NCBI RefSeq assembly: GCF_000271485.2
Contig: NZ_AKVN02000001.1
Coordinates: 3,869,501 to 3,933,500, forward strand
From: Pelosinus fermentans DSM 17108
Lineage (GTDB): Bacteria > Bacillota > Negativicutes > DSM-13327
Length of the DNA stretch: 64,000 nucleotides
Reading direction: 5' to 3'
The notes below the pieces were generated by a model. That model made no database searches and had not been told where the DNA came from. It was given only the letters and a program-made list of their open reading frames with translations. The number at the start of each line of letters is the position of its first letter. Positions within the stretch are counted from its first letter, which is position 1. A program made the position numbers and the translations under genes. This document shows, in pieces, positions 54,798 to 63,920 of the stretch.

Positions 54798-55652
54798 ATG
54801 AACCAGCAAAGCTTCCCACCACAACATCAGGATCAGCAGCCGGGAATTGAATCACAAATGAATCCCCGCCCCATTTCCATTAGTGATAACTACCGATCCA
54901 GCAGTAAGCTGGAAAATAAAGTAGCTTTAATCAGCGGCGGAGACAGCGGCATCGGTCGCGCTGTAGCATTAGCCTTTGCCAAAGAGGGCGCCAATGTGGT
55001 TATCTCCTATCTTAATGAGCATGCTGACGCAGGCGAGACAAAAAACTTGGTGGAGGAAACAGGAAAACGCTGTTTAATAATTGCCGGCGACATTGGCAAT
55101 GAAACCTTCTGCCAGCAAGTCGTCGCAGAAACAGTAAAAGAATTTGGCCAATTAGACATACTCGTCAATAATGCAGCTGAACAGCATGTACAGACAAGCC
55201 TTCAGAATATTTCCGCCTTACAGCTGGAAAGAACCTTTCGGACCAATATTTTTTCTTATTTCTACCTTAGTAAAGCTGCACTGCCACATTTAAAATATGG
55301 CAGTGCCATTATTAATACTGCTTCGGTCACTGCCTATGAAGGAAATGAACAATTAATTGACTACTCTGCAACAAAAGGTGCTATTGTTTCTTTTACCCGT
55401 TCCTTATCTCAATCTTTAATAGGACAAGGCATCCGTGTCAATGGCGTAGCCCCTGGTCCCATTTGGACACCTTTGATACCTGCTTCCTTTAACGATCAGC
55501 ATGTAGCACAGTTCGGGCAAAATACCCCAATGAAACGTGCAGGTCAGCCAGCGGAAGTAGCCCCTTGCTATGTATTTCTCGCTTCCGCTGACTCAAGCTA
55601 TATGTCAGGACAAATCCTTCACGTCAATGGCGGTACCATTGTAAATGGCTAA
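54798..55652 (+). CDS. SDR-family oxidoreductase (glucose dehydrogenase/YhdF type)
   Basis: A 284-residue NAD(P)-dependent short-chain dehydrogenase. Cofactor motif ALISGGDSGIGRAVALAFAKEGANV, NNAAEQ, catalytic Ser in NTASVTAYEG, and Tyr-Lys in DYSATKG (YxxxK). A 35-residue Gln/Pro-rich N-terminal tail (NQQSFPPQHQDQQPGIESQMNPRP) is typical of the stress-induced GSP39/YhxC group of Bacillus and relatives. Substrate unknown. GAGGTG precedes the start. Confidence 0.9.
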   Translation: MNQQSFPPQHQDQQPGIESQMNPRPISISDNYRSSSKLENKVALISGGDSGIGRAVALAFAKEGANVVISYLNEHADAGETKNLVEETGKRCLIIAGDIGNETFCQQVVAETVKEFGQLDILVNNAAEQHVQTSLQNISALQLERTFRTNIFSYFYLSKAALPHLKYGSAIINTASVTAYEGNEQLIDYSATKGAIVSFTRSLSQSLIGQGIRVNGVAPGPIWTPLIPASFNDQHVAQFGQNTPMKRAGQPAEVAPCYVFLASADSSYMSGQILHVNGGTIVNG

Positions 55653-55725
55653 TCCGCTAACCATACCTACAACTTGCTACATTTTACTCACAAAATTGTA
55701 AGAATAACGATAGCGCATCTTTTTT

Positions 55726-55782
55726 AACCGCAGAGGCGCAGAGAACACTGTTTCCCTCAGCGCACTCTGCGCCTCTGCGGTT
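55726..55782. repeat. intergenic hairpin, AACCGCAGAGGCGCAGAG
   Basis: An 18-bp perfect inverted repeat, arms 55726-55743 and 55765-55782, with a 21-bp middle. It has the same arm sequence as the core of the 290-bp composite repeats apart from one base. It lies between the SDR and nitroreductase genes, which converge. Confidence 0.85.
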
Positions 55783-55889
55783 ACACCATTCTTTCCTCTC
55801 TTTTCCACTAGAAACTATACTTAAAAACGATCTTCGTGGTTCGCACATTTCCCCAATTATAATACTAATTGCCTTATTCCATCCCTATG

Positions 55890-56690
55890 TCATAGCCAAG
55901 TGACATCTAAGGGGTTGCGATCTACCAGTCTTTGGTACTTATATTGTGGATAGCCAACCATCACGGTGCCGGTTATTTCTTTTCCTTCTGGTATATTCAG
56001 CAATTCCAGTAAAGGTTTATAACCTGAAAACGCACATATTTCAAACAGTCCAGCCCAGCAAGATCCGAGGCCCAAGGTCGTTGCATACAATTCCAGGTAT
56101 GTTAAAGCGAAAACAGTATTCTCACGCCCGCGGGAAAAATCTTTATTGGCAGTTGCCAAAATGATGTGGGGAGCCCCTCGAAAGATTGTGTCTTTCTTAT
56201 CTTCTCTATATGCTTTCACATGAAGAAGAAAACTCCAGTGTACAGAAATTTGGCTCTCCATCCATTCAATTACTACTTCTATTAACTTCTCAATTAACTC
56301 TTTATTCTCTATAATTATATAAGATACACCCTGCCCATTGCTGGCAGTCGGCGCAAAACGAGCGATTTCAATTAACTGTAATAATTGCTCGCGGGGCACA
56401 GATCTTTCTTTGTATTTACGAATGGATCGTCGGGATCTAAGAAATAATTGAGCCTTTTGTGCAGGCAACGCTGGAAATTCCGCTAACGCAATCTGCTTAT
56501 TGAGAGGTGCTTTCTTATTATCTAGCGCTTGATGTGGACATACAGCTACACAATGTCCGCAGGCAATACAGACCTCAGGAGCAATTGCTTCCGGACCATT
56601 TTCACTCATAGCTAACACCCGCGTAGGACATACGTCAGTACAAATTCCACATCGGGTACAGCGTTCTTGGTTAACTTCAATTAACCCCAT
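55890..56690 (-). CDS. ferredoxin-nitroreductase fusion
   Basis: A 266-residue protein. The N-terminus holds two [4Fe-4S] motifs (CTRCGICTDVCP and CIACGHCVAVCP). The rest is a nitroreductase-type FMN domain (RSRRSIRKYKERSVPREQLLQLIEIARFAPTASNGQ, LGLGSCWAGLFEIC). This type reduces nitro compounds, quinones or other acceptors with electrons from its clusters. Start 56690 has AGGAGG eight bases upstream. It overlaps the next flavoprotein gene by 14 bases, so the two form an operon. Confidence 0.9.
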   Translation of the reverse strand: MGLIEVNQERCTRCGICTDVCPTRVLAMSENGPEAIAPEVCIACGHCVAVCPHQALDNKKAPLNKQIALAEFPALPAQKAQLFLRSRRSIRKYKERSVPREQLLQLIEIARFAPTASNGQGVSYIIIENKELIEKLIEVVIEWMESQISVHWSFLLHVKAYREDKKDTIFRGAPHIILATANKDFSRGRENTVFALTYLELYATTLGLGSCWAGLFEICAFSGYKPLLELLNIPEGKEITGTVMVGYPQYKYQRLVDRNPLDVTWL

Positions 56691-57339
56691 CGGACTTGCC
56701 TCCTGCAAAACGGACCCCCATATCAAATGCCTTACTGCAATCTATGGGAAATACTTCTTCCTTTCGTTTCGCTTTTTCCACTGGATTAAATGAAGTTACC
56801 ACATACTTGGAATAATCACTAAATTGGTAGGTATCCGTAACTAACAATGATTCTGAGCTCCCAAAGGTTCTGGCTAATGCCATTTGGGTATTGCCAAAAT
56901 GCTGTTCGTATCCCATATCCTTCAGCCGTTTTTCATCCACATTCATTGTATAAATGAAACCTGTCGGTATCTTCTTGGGAAAAAGGCTGGAGTAATTCAG
57001 ATCATAGACTAGAAAAGGAAAAACGAATCGCTCTAGAAAGGATCTCATCTCACCAGTAGCTGCTCCTAGATAGACAGGTGAACCAAGAATAATTGCATCG
57101 GCTTCGGCTGCTTTTTCTAAAACCGGCGTCAACTCATCTTGATAAGCACACTTTCCATAACTTTTACCGCCTTTTAATTTACAGGCGAAACAGCTTATAC
57201 AGCCTTTAAAGTTTAGGTCATACAGATGGATAAGCTCTGTGTCTGCACCTTGAGATGCAGCCCCCTCCAGAGCATGCTTTAGCAGGATTTCTGTATTCCA
57301 TCCCTTTCTTGGACTTCCATTCAACGCCAATACTTTCAT
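56677..57339 (-). CDS. flavodoxin-family iron-sulfur flavoprotein-like NAD(P)H oxidoreductase
   Basis: A 220-residue flavoprotein. FMN loop LNGSPRKGWNTEILL, cysteine cluster GCISCFACKLKGGKSYGKCAY, and IILGSPVYLGAATGEMRSFLERFVFP. It resembles the iron-sulfur flavoproteins of anaerobes. The start 57339 has GGAGG upstream. It precedes the ferredoxin-nitroreductase gene in a two-gene unit. Confidence 0.88.
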   Translation of the reverse strand: MKVLALNGSPRKGWNTEILLKHALEGAASQGADTELIHLYDLNFKGCISCFACKLKGGKSYGKCAYQDELTPVLEKAAEADAIILGSPVYLGAATGEMRSFLERFVFPFLVYDLNYSSLFPKKIPTGFIYTMNVDEKRLKDMGYEQHFGNTQMALARTFGSSESLLVTDTYQFSDYSKYVVTSFNPVEKAKRKEEVFPIDCSKAFDMGVRFAGGKSDGVN

Positions 57340-57500
57340 AAAACTACCTCCATTTTGTATTCTATTACCTATACTTCTCCATTTCATTGTATCTTATTTC
57401 CTTAAAAAAGATAGTATGCACTTTTAAGTCAGATACTACCCAAAAGGATACCTCGAAACAAATCCTGCTAGTAGGTAACGTTCTTTAAGAACATAGAAAA

Positions 57501-57556
57501 AGCAATGACCGCGAAAAGATGAAGATGATTCCAACCTTCTCTTCGTGGTTCATTGT
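57501..57556. repeat. degraded hairpin of the GCGAAGA family
   Basis: GCAATGACCGCGAAAAGATG...CTTCTCTTCGTGGTTCATTG: the arms pair with mismatches, followed by TTTTTTTAATG. It lies between the PLP-enzyme gene and the flavoprotein operon. Confidence 0.55.
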
Positions 57557-57566
57557 TTTTTTAATG

Positions 57567-58745
57567 TTATAGTAATCCTGCTTTTTTCAATGCCTGTTTT
57601 AAATCGTTAATAATATCATCAGCCTCTTCCAGGCCGACGCTAAAGCGAAGATGTCCATTCTTAAATTCTTCTGGATAGAAATGATTTCTTTCATCTGTCG
57701 GCCCTGTATAAACAATAAGGCTTTCGTCATGACCAATGGATACAGCCGGAACAATCAAGTTAAGGGAGTTCACAAATTTATTATGAATATTTACATCACC
57801 TTTAAGGCCAAATGATATCACGCCGGAAAACATCGTCATTTGTTTTTTTGCAATTTCATGCTGAGGATGGCTTGCAAGACCAGGATAAGCAACAAATGCG
57901 ATTGCGGGATGTTCCTCCAGAAAATGGGCAATTTTTAAGGCACTTTCACTATGCTGTTTCATACGTAATGGCAATGTTACAACACCACGCATAATCAGCC
58001 ATGCATTAAAAGGGCTGATCGCTCCTCCCAAATTCACCATAGCTTGGCGTTTTATTTTATCAATCAGTTCCTTTCCTCCAATGACGGCTCCACCCATAGC
58101 ATCACCGTGACCATTGATATACTTGGTTAAACTATGTATAACAAGATCAGCTCCCAATTCAAGAGGACGCTGCAAGAAAGGAGAGGCAAAAGTGCTATCT
58201 ACCGTAAGTAAAGCACCGACAGCTTTAGCGATCTTTGCGATTTCAGCAATATCGCTGACTCTTGTCGTAGGATTGCCAGGGGTTTCAATATGAATAATCT
58301 TTGTATTTGGGCGTACTGCTTTTTTGATTTCATCCAAATTCGCAGTATCGAGCAGCGTCACTTCCACTCCATATTTATCTGGAAAATACTCATGCAAAAG
58401 TCGATACACAGCTACATAGGAAACATTCGAACAAATAATATGTGCATTTTGATCTAAGAATGTAAAAAAGACTCCTGCTAGTGCCGCAACACCAGTTCCC
58501 AGTACTACGCAATCTTCTCCGCCTTCCAAAGCAGCTAATTTTTCCTGCAAATAAATCTGATTTGCAGAAGTATTTCTCGTATAAACAAGCTGATTGGGGT
58601 CACTCCAATTCAAAGTGGATGCATCTTCTGGAAGTCTGTAACTGTTTGCCATGGTAATAGGACGTCTGATACTTCCCGTTTCCTTATCAATACCATTTCC
58701 TGTGTGAACACATTTTGTCCGAAAAGCAATTTTTTCCTGATCCAT
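57567..58745 (-). CDS. cystathionine gamma-synthase/methionine gamma-lyase family PLP enzyme
   Basis: A 392-residue Cys/Met metabolism PLP enzyme. Family blocks are TNLG-like LVYTRNTSANQIYLQEKLAALEGGEDCVVLGTGVAAL, IHIETPGNPTTRVSDIAEIAKIAK, DSTFASPFLQRPLELGADLVIHSLTKYINGHGDAMGG (Lys is the Schiff-base residue), and C-terminal LRFSVGLEEADDIINDLKQAL. It carries out elimination or replacement at sulfur amino acids, but which one cannot be told from the sequence alone. Upstream sits a strong terminator. Confidence 0.9.
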   Translation of the reverse strand: MDQEKIAFRTKCVHTGNGIDKETGSIRRPITMANSYRLPEDASTLNWSDPNQLVYTRNTSANQIYLQEKLAALEGGEDCVVLGTGVAALAGVFFTFLDQNAHIICSNVSYVAVYRLLHEYFPDKYGVEVTLLDTANLDEIKKAVRPNTKIIHIETPGNPTTRVSDIAEIAKIAKAVGALLTVDSTFASPFLQRPLELGADLVIHSLTKYINGHGDAMGGAVIGGKELIDKIKRQAMVNLGGAISPFNAWLIMRGVVTLPLRMKQHSESALKIAHFLEEHPAIAFVAYPGLASHPQHEIAKKQMTMFSGVISFGLKGDVNIHNKFVNSLNLIVPAVSIGHDESLIVYTGPTDERNHFYPEEFKNGHLRFSVGLEEADDIINDLKQALKKAGLL

Positions 58746-58805
58746 TTTTTAGCACCTTCCTTTATATTTTTTGTTTCTAGTAAAAGGACTTGCAACTTCC
58801 GACGC

Positions 58806-58851
58806 AAAAAAAGACCTCACCAATTCTTTTTCAAAAAGTGGCGAAGCCTTT
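58806..58851 (-). terminator. terminator between the flavodoxin-ferredoxin and PLP-enzyme genes
   Basis: On the minus strand, AAAGGCTTCGCCA pairs with TGGTGAGGTCTTT (some G-U pairs), with an inner CTTTTT/AAAAAG stem, followed by T7. Confidence 0.82.
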
Positions 58852-58977
58852 GGTTTTCCAATCAGCTTATTTAACTTATTATTTCTGTTATCGTACATCA
58901 ATTCATATTTTGTGTCAACTGCCAACTTCACTATGCACCAGATATCATTCATAATAGAAAGACTTGCTGTAGACCGA

Positions 58978-60045
58978 TTAGTCATCGATGATACTCCGTT
59001 GATTGAGGTTCTTTACGCTTACATTGGGAGCATGATACCTACGAAAATAGCGAGTATGAGTAAGCTTGCTAAAGATTATGCAGAAAAAGCGCCAGCCTAG
59101 AGCAGCATGCAGCAGCAAATATGCTAGAAAAACAGAACTTAGAACATAAATATATTGTATGATTCCATCCCAATTGATCGGCAGCCAAGAAAAAGGCAGG
59201 GTAACAAAATGGTTCAGTATATAGGTTGAAATCGGTATTGTACCTATAAAATAGAATATAATTCCGATAATTGGACTTACCTCTACAGCTTCATAAGGGC
59301 AATAATTCATGCAAGCCATGCAACTGTCGCAGGAGTAAGTCCAGTAAGGACGCTTTCTTTTTGCTCCAACCATTAAAATTGCCTGTTTAGGGCAAAGGTC
59401 AGCACATTGCTGGCAGCCTATACACTTGTCTGAGGCAAAGAACAATTTACTAAGTATTAACTGTCCCAGAATCAAATACATTACAGAAATAGGAGCTAGC
59501 CATAACCCTAACGCTAAAGGAACAATCCCATGAAAAGATTTTTGTCCATTTAAAATCACTTTAGCAAAATGCTTCACTTTTGGCTCTGCTGCTGAAATAA
59601 TAAACTCTTTATTTTCTTTGTTTAATCCCCAATGGACTGCAGTCCAGTTGCTAGGCATATCTACACCGATAACGCCTTTTACCCTATACCCTTTCAAAAA
59701 TAATAGACAAGCCGTTAGATAACCAGCTGTTCCTTCCATTCCCGGAAGTGAAATTCCTTTGATCCTAGTGCCAGCTCGCGAAGGAAGAACCACAGCAGCC
59801 GTCCCCTTGCCCCTAGGAAGATATAAAATCTGTTTTAATAATAACCAAGGGGCTGTAAATCCATGAGTAGGAAATGTAAATACACACAGCGTTCTACGAT
59901 TAGGTTCAATAGAAAGTTTTGTCACTTTAATTTGCTGCACTTGCGTTTCTATACCGAGTGCAGCTGCTTCCTCTACAAACCATGCAGCTACCTGATATGA
60001 ATTTCCGGTACCTGTCATAAAAAATACAACTATTTTATCAAACAC
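58978..60045 (-). CDS. EFR1-like flavodoxin/ferredoxin membrane protein
   Basis: A 355-residue protein in four parts. A flavodoxin-fold N-terminus (MFDKIVVFFMTGTGNSYQVA). A hydrophobic stretch (PLALGLWLAPISVMYLILG). Two [4Fe-4S] motifs (CIGCQQCADLCPKQAI and CDSCMACMNYCPYEAV). A C-terminal membrane pair. The start is GTG 60045 with GAGGTG upstream. It belongs to the EFR1 group of anaerobe electron-transfer proteins. It ends close to the AraC regulator, whose gene lies upstream. Confidence 0.85.
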   Translation of the reverse strand: MFDKIVVFFMTGTGNSYQVAAWFVEEAAALGIETQVQQIKVTKLSIEPNRRTLCVFTFPTHGFTAPWLLLKQILYLPRGKGTAAVVLPSRAGTRIKGISLPGMEGTAGYLTACLLFLKGYRVKGVIGVDMPSNWTAVHWGLNKENKEFIISAAEPKVKHFAKVILNGQKSFHGIVPLALGLWLAPISVMYLILGQLILSKLFFASDKCIGCQQCADLCPKQAILMVGAKRKRPYWTYSCDSCMACMNYCPYEAVEVSPIIGIIFYFIGTIPISTYILNHFVTLPFSWLPINWDGIIQYIYVLSSVFLAYLLLHAALGWRFFCIIFSKLTHTRYFRRYHAPNVSVKNLNQRSIIDD

Positions 60046-60073
60046 GCACTTCACCTCGTGTAATGATTTTAGA

Positions 60074-60874
60074 TTATATTTTTTCATACTTTTCTGGAGT
60101 AATCCCAGTATGGCTTTTAAAAACTTTATGGAAATGACTTTGATCATAAAATCCTGCTTCTAATGCTACCTCAGTGATTTGCCTTTGCTTGCGAAGCTGT
60201 CTTTTTGCATAATTGATTCGTAACAAGGTTTGATACATATGGGGAGGTATGCCAAATTCCTCTTTGAAGAGACGAATCAGATGAAATTTATTAATCCCTG
60301 AAACCAGCTCTAAGTCATCCAATGTAATTCTTTCACAAAAATTACTATGCAAATATTCTTTAATGACTTTCAATTTAGGAAGTTCCTGTTTGATCTTTAT
60401 ATTCTTCCTCTGGTCTGCGTGGACGGCCATCTTGTCAAAAAGAGCAATGATGCTGCCTTCTTTTTCTAAAGGACTTGCATGTTCCATTAGATTTTCCATC
60501 ATCTTACTGGTCATTTTAAATATTTCTGGATCAGAGATCGCCTCAACAATTGGATTCTGGAAAAGAAATCTTTCTTTACTATCCATGAAACGATGTACCC
60601 ATGCTGCATTGATAAACAGCATTTTATATTTCCATTGATCCTCCTGCTGTGGATTACAAGAATGTACTAAATTGGGAGGAATAAAAACAATTGTTTTCGG
60701 ATTTACGTCTTCCCACTTACCTTCATACCAAAATGAGCTTGTTCCTTTATCTACAATGCCTAATGAATATTCCTCGTGAGCGTGCTTTCTATAGGAAAGC
60801 TGGCTGGTATCGCATAACTTTAATTCAAAATACGGCAACTCTTCATCACGGTAAAATTGTACTCCATTCATCAT
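60074..60874 (-). CDS. AraC-family transcriptional regulator
   Basis: A 266-residue regulator. An N-terminal cupin-like ligand domain (YFELKLCDTSQLSYRKHAHEEYSLGIVDKGTSSFWYEG) and a C-terminal pair of helix-turn-helix motifs (ITLDDLELVSGINKFHLIRLFKEEFGIPPHMYQTLLRINYAKRQL, ITEVALEAGFYDQSHFHKVFKSHTGITPEKY). Overlaps the MFS gene by four bases (ATGA) and likely regulates it. Confidence 0.92.
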   Translation of the reverse strand: MMNGVQFYRDEELPYFELKLCDTSQLSYRKHAHEEYSLGIVDKGTSSFWYEGKWEDVNPKTIVFIPPNLVHSCNPQQEDQWKYKMLFINAAWVHRFMDSKERFLFQNPIVEAISDPEIFKMTSKMMENLMEHASPLEKEGSIIALFDKMAVHADQRKNIKIKQELPKLKVIKEYLHSNFCERITLDDLELVSGINKFHLIRLFKEEFGIPPHMYQTLLRINYAKRQLRKQRQITEVALEAGFYDQSHFHKVFKSHTGITPEKYEKI

Positions 60875-62067
60875 CCTGCCCTTTCCTTCCCTTCAAAACC
60901 ACCTACCTTTCTCTTTATCACTGCAACAGCGATGGTAGTGATGGCTATGCAGATAGCGATACTATAATAAGAATAATGCACACCAATGGTATCATTCCCT
61001 ATCCCCATCAGCATGTTGACAACCATTGCAATTAACGTGCCGCACATTAACATCAAACCGGTAACATAGGATGCTGCTTCCTTAAACACTCCATGGGCCG
61101 TGGTAATGATCGTGGGATAAATGATGGAATAAAATAAACCTGCAGCAGAAAATATAAGTAATCCTGCCTCTCCTAATAGAATCCCCACGGTAGATAAAAA
61201 AGACGCTGCACAGCCAAACAGCAGCATGCCTTTAAAAGCTCCTAACCGATCTACAATAAATCCGCCAAACAATCTGCCCACTGTTTCAAGACCAAAGAAC
61301 AATGCGGCATAGAATGCCCTGTTATCTGCATCTAAGTTAAATTCTTCTCCCATATAATTCACAAACCAGTTTCCAATGCCATATTCTGAGGCTAGATAAA
61401 AACCTAAAGCAATAATATACAGATATAACACTTTATTTCTAAATAAATCTTTTTTTTGATACTGCACTTTTTCACTAGTGGGAGTATAAGGTATTTTAAT
61501 GATTAGTAAATAGATCAATAAGGCCCCGCAGAACAGCAGCATGAAGACGTAGAATTGAGTCCATGGTATTCCTTTTGATAACAGATTCCCTGCAATTTTT
61601 TGTATTGCTGTATTACTGGCACCATAGGAAAAATTCACAAAATTCATGAGGACGGCAGTTGAAGCGACGGTCAATACCGGTCCTAATGTATTGACCCCAA
61701 CATTAAACATAGCCATACCAACATTTAAGCCAAATAATCCAATGAGTAATATGATGTATGTCTTGCAAGTAATTAAAAGAATCAAAGAGGCCATCCCTAC
61801 TATGAAACCAAAAACTATGACTTTCTTATAGCCTACCTTCTCAATAAAAATACCGCCAACATACTGGAACACTGCATAGGCCAAAAAACCTGCTGTCAGG
61901 ACATAGCCAATCTGCGTATTATTAATACCAAAATCATCTTTGAAAAAAGGCACAAAAATACCTTTAAAATTATCGCTCATGGCCACGACTACATACATGA
62001 GGACTAATAAGATAATAATAGGAGTATTGCTAAATTGCCTAGTTTGAAGTTCTTTCGTATTCTTCAT
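60871..62067 (-). CDS. major facilitator superfamily transporter
   Basis: A 398-residue, twelve-helix MFS protein. It shows MSDNFKGIFVPFFKDDFGINNTQIGYVLTAGFLAYAVFQYVGG in helices 1-2 and a second half starting DLFRNKVLYLYIIALGFYLASEYGIGNWF. It resembles the FucP/sugar or NarK-like subgroups. Start 62067 is preceded by AAAGGAG. Coupled to the AraC regulator, which suggests a carbohydrate or aromatic substrate. Not determined. Confidence 0.88.
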   Translation of the reverse strand: MKNTKELQTRQFSNTPIIILLVLMYVVVAMSDNFKGIFVPFFKDDFGINNTQIGYVLTAGFLAYAVFQYVGGIFIEKVGYKKVIVFGFIVGMASLILLITCKTYIILLIGLFGLNVGMAMFNVGVNTLGPVLTVASTAVLMNFVNFSYGASNTAIQKIAGNLLSKGIPWTQFYVFMLLFCGALLIYLLIIKIPYTPTSEKVQYQKKDLFRNKVLYLYIIALGFYLASEYGIGNWFVNYMGEEFNLDADNRAFYAALFFGLETVGRLFGGFIVDRLGAFKGMLLFGCAASFLSTVGILLGEAGLLIFSAAGLFYSIIYPTIITTAHGVFKEAASYVTGLMLMCGTLIAMVVNMLMGIGNDTIGVHYSYYSIAICIAITTIAVAVIKRKVGGFEGKERAG

Positions 62068-62160
62068 AAATAGCTCCTTTATTGTACAATTGGCGGATTC
62101 CATATTGAAATTTGAGCTTCCTATATCTTGCAAAGATTCTTATATTGTTCTATTTACTAT

Positions 62161-62214
62161 AAAAATACAAACTCCTGCAAGATATCAACAGTCACCTTGC
62201 AGAAGTTTGTATTT
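62161..62214 (-). terminator. terminator of the cyclase gene
   Basis: AAATACAAACT...AGTTTGTATTT long stem with inner CTGCAAG/CTTGCAG. T-run on the minus strand. Confidence 0.8.
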
Positions 62215-62248
62215 ACATCTTCTATTTTATTCATTACTTGCTGTACAA

Positions 62249-62800
62249 TTAAAACTCTGCTATGACTCTGCAGGATAAACCTGTTGAATCCAAAAGATTT
62301 AAAGGAAAGCAATAGACCGTAAAGCTGTTGTTTCTTACCTTTTCATAAAGAGTATCGATGTTGCACAAATTCTCGATTACGAAAATATTATGATCTGCAC
62401 AATGCTGATCTACTTCCCCATGTTTGGAAGCTTTCTGCAGTCCTGGCGCATCTACCCCAATCAAGCTTACTTTTTTCTCAATCAGAAAATCAATGACTGA
62501 ATCGGATAGTTCTGCACTTTTTATTTGATACTCTTTTGCTCCATATCCATTTATTTTCAAATGATCTGTTTTAAATATTACAAAATCATTTTTTTCAATT
62601 TCAATATTGATATCCGTAATATTGACTTCCCTGTCTTTTATATTACTAATATCAATAATTTTACCCACTCTTTTAATATTTTCCAACAGAAATTCCTTAT
62701 TCATAACATCACAATGAGTACCAAAATGTCCTAATTTTCTTGATGGATCATCTGTGATAAAATCAGATTTACTCATCTTAAGTGTTAAATCAATCAACAT
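62249..62800 (-). CDS. cyclase/kynurenine-formamidase-like family protein
   Basis: A 183-residue protein of the cyclase family. The metal-binding HxGTHxD motif is present as GHFGTHCDV, with DxPGLQKASKHGEVDQHCADHNIFVIEN as the second block. Members hydrolyse formylkynurenine or act on lactones and other cyclic compounds. ATG start at 62800 behind GGAGG. No neighbours suggest tryptophan breakdown, so the substrate stays open. Confidence 0.82.
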   Translation of the reverse strand: MLIDLTLKMSKSDFITDDPSRKLGHFGTHCDVMNKEFLLENIKRVGKIIDISNIKDREVNITDINIEIEKNDFVIFKTDHLKINGYGAKEYQIKSAELSDSVIDFLIEKKVSLIGVDAPGLQKASKHGEVDQHCADHNIFVIENLCNIDTLYEKVRNNSFTVYCFPLNLLDSTGLSCRVIAEF

Positions 62801-63096
62801 TACTTTCTACCTCCTGAATTTGCAGCGACAAATGAATGTCTAATTCCTTCATCCAATATAAGGATAAAGAGACATTTAAATCATTGTGTATATTCCACAC
62901 AAACACTCACATTTCCTTGTCAGCATACCATAAAGAAGCTTTTTCTTTACAGATTTTTGCATTTAAATAAAAGCAAATTATATTTAGTTGAATTTTATAA
63001 GTATTTTTGATAAGATTTGGTTTGAGTTAAAACGTTTTTTAATAACGTTTACTTTTCCCAGCTGGCTAAATATTAATATGGAAAAAGGGTGACAAC

Positions 63097-63858
63097 ATGT
63101 TACATCAGTTCTCTAGAACCGAATTATTAATCGGGGCAGAAGCCTTAGAAAAATTGAAACAAAGTAAAGTAGCTGTCTTCGGTATTGGCGGTGTAGGCTC
63201 CTATACCGTGGAAGGTCTGGTCCGTGCTGGTGTAGGCAAGCTGGTATTGATTGATGATGACTGTGTGTGTCTTACAAATATTAACCGTCAATTGCTTGCG
63301 ACTCGAAAAACCGTGGGTAAAGCGAAAGTCGAAGTAATGAAAGAACGAATCTTAGAGATTAACCCGGATGCAGAAGTTACGATCTTTCAAAAATTTTATA
63401 TGCCAGACACTGCTGCTGAGTTAATCTTTGACGACTACGATTACATTGTAGACGCTATTGACACGGTAACGGGAAAAATTGATTTGATCGAAAAAGCCAA
63501 GGCTAACAATATTCCTATTATCAGCTGCATGGGAGCAGGCAATAAGCTTGATCCTACGAAATTCGAAGTAGCCGATATTTATAAAACATCCGTATGTCCT
63601 TTGGCAAAAGTTATGCGTAAAGAACTAAAAAAACGCGGCGTGCATTCCTTAAAGGTAGTCTACTCCAAAGAATTGCCTGTAACCCCAATCGAAACAGAAG
63701 GTTCTAATTGTGCAACTGGTTGTATCTGCCCCTCTGGCACTACCCGTAAATGCACCATCCGCCGCCAAATTCCTGGCAGCATCTCCTTTGTACCATCAGT
63801 CGCCGGATTAATCATTGCCGGCGAAGTCGTAAAAGATATTGCTTTTAAAGTAAAATGA
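63097..63858 (+). CDS. tcdA: tRNA threonylcarbamoyladenosine dehydratase TcdA
   Basis: A 253-residue E1/ThiF-fold enzyme (formerly CsdL/YgdL, YrvM in Bacillus) that converts t6A37 in tRNA to cyclic ct6A using ATP. ATP-binding loop VFGIGGVGSYTVEGLVRAGVGKLVLIDDD, INRQ, the DAIDTVTGK segment and CMGAGNKLDPTKFEVADIYKTSVCPLAKVMRKELKKRG are present. The C-terminal cysteine cluster NCATGCICPSGTTRKC fits the family. ATG 63097 follows GGGTG. Confidence 0.93.
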   Translation: MLHQFSRTELLIGAEALEKLKQSKVAVFGIGGVGSYTVEGLVRAGVGKLVLIDDDCVCLTNINRQLLATRKTVGKAKVEVMKERILEINPDAEVTIFQKFYMPDTAAELIFDDYDYIVDAIDTVTGKIDLIEKAKANNIPIISCMGAGNKLDPTKFEVADIYKTSVCPLAKVMRKELKKRGVHSLKVVYSKELPVTPIETEGSNCATGCICPSGTTRKCTIRRQIPGSISFVPSVAGLIIAGEVVKDIAFKVK

Positions 63859-63859
63859 A

Positions 63860-63882
63860 CCCAGGCAGGATTTTTCCCTGGG
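63860..63882 (+). terminator. hairpin after tcdA
   Basis: CCCAGG...CCTGGG around a T-rich loop, just past the stop codon. There is no U-tract, so weak. Confidence 0.5.
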
Positions 63883-63885
63883 CAG

Positions 63886-63914
63886 TTGCATATTTTTATT
63901 TCTATGGGTATAAT
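63886..63914 (+). promoter_or_regulatory. promoter of the terminal structured RNA
   Basis: TTGCAT (63886-63891), 17 bp, TATAAT (63909-63914). Confidence 0.75.
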
Positions 63915-63920
63915 ATAAGA

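Noticed and set aside
6441-57556. CRISPR array made of the hairpin repeats
   Set aside because: Copies are scattered, of different lengths and inverted internally. No regular spacers or cas genes.
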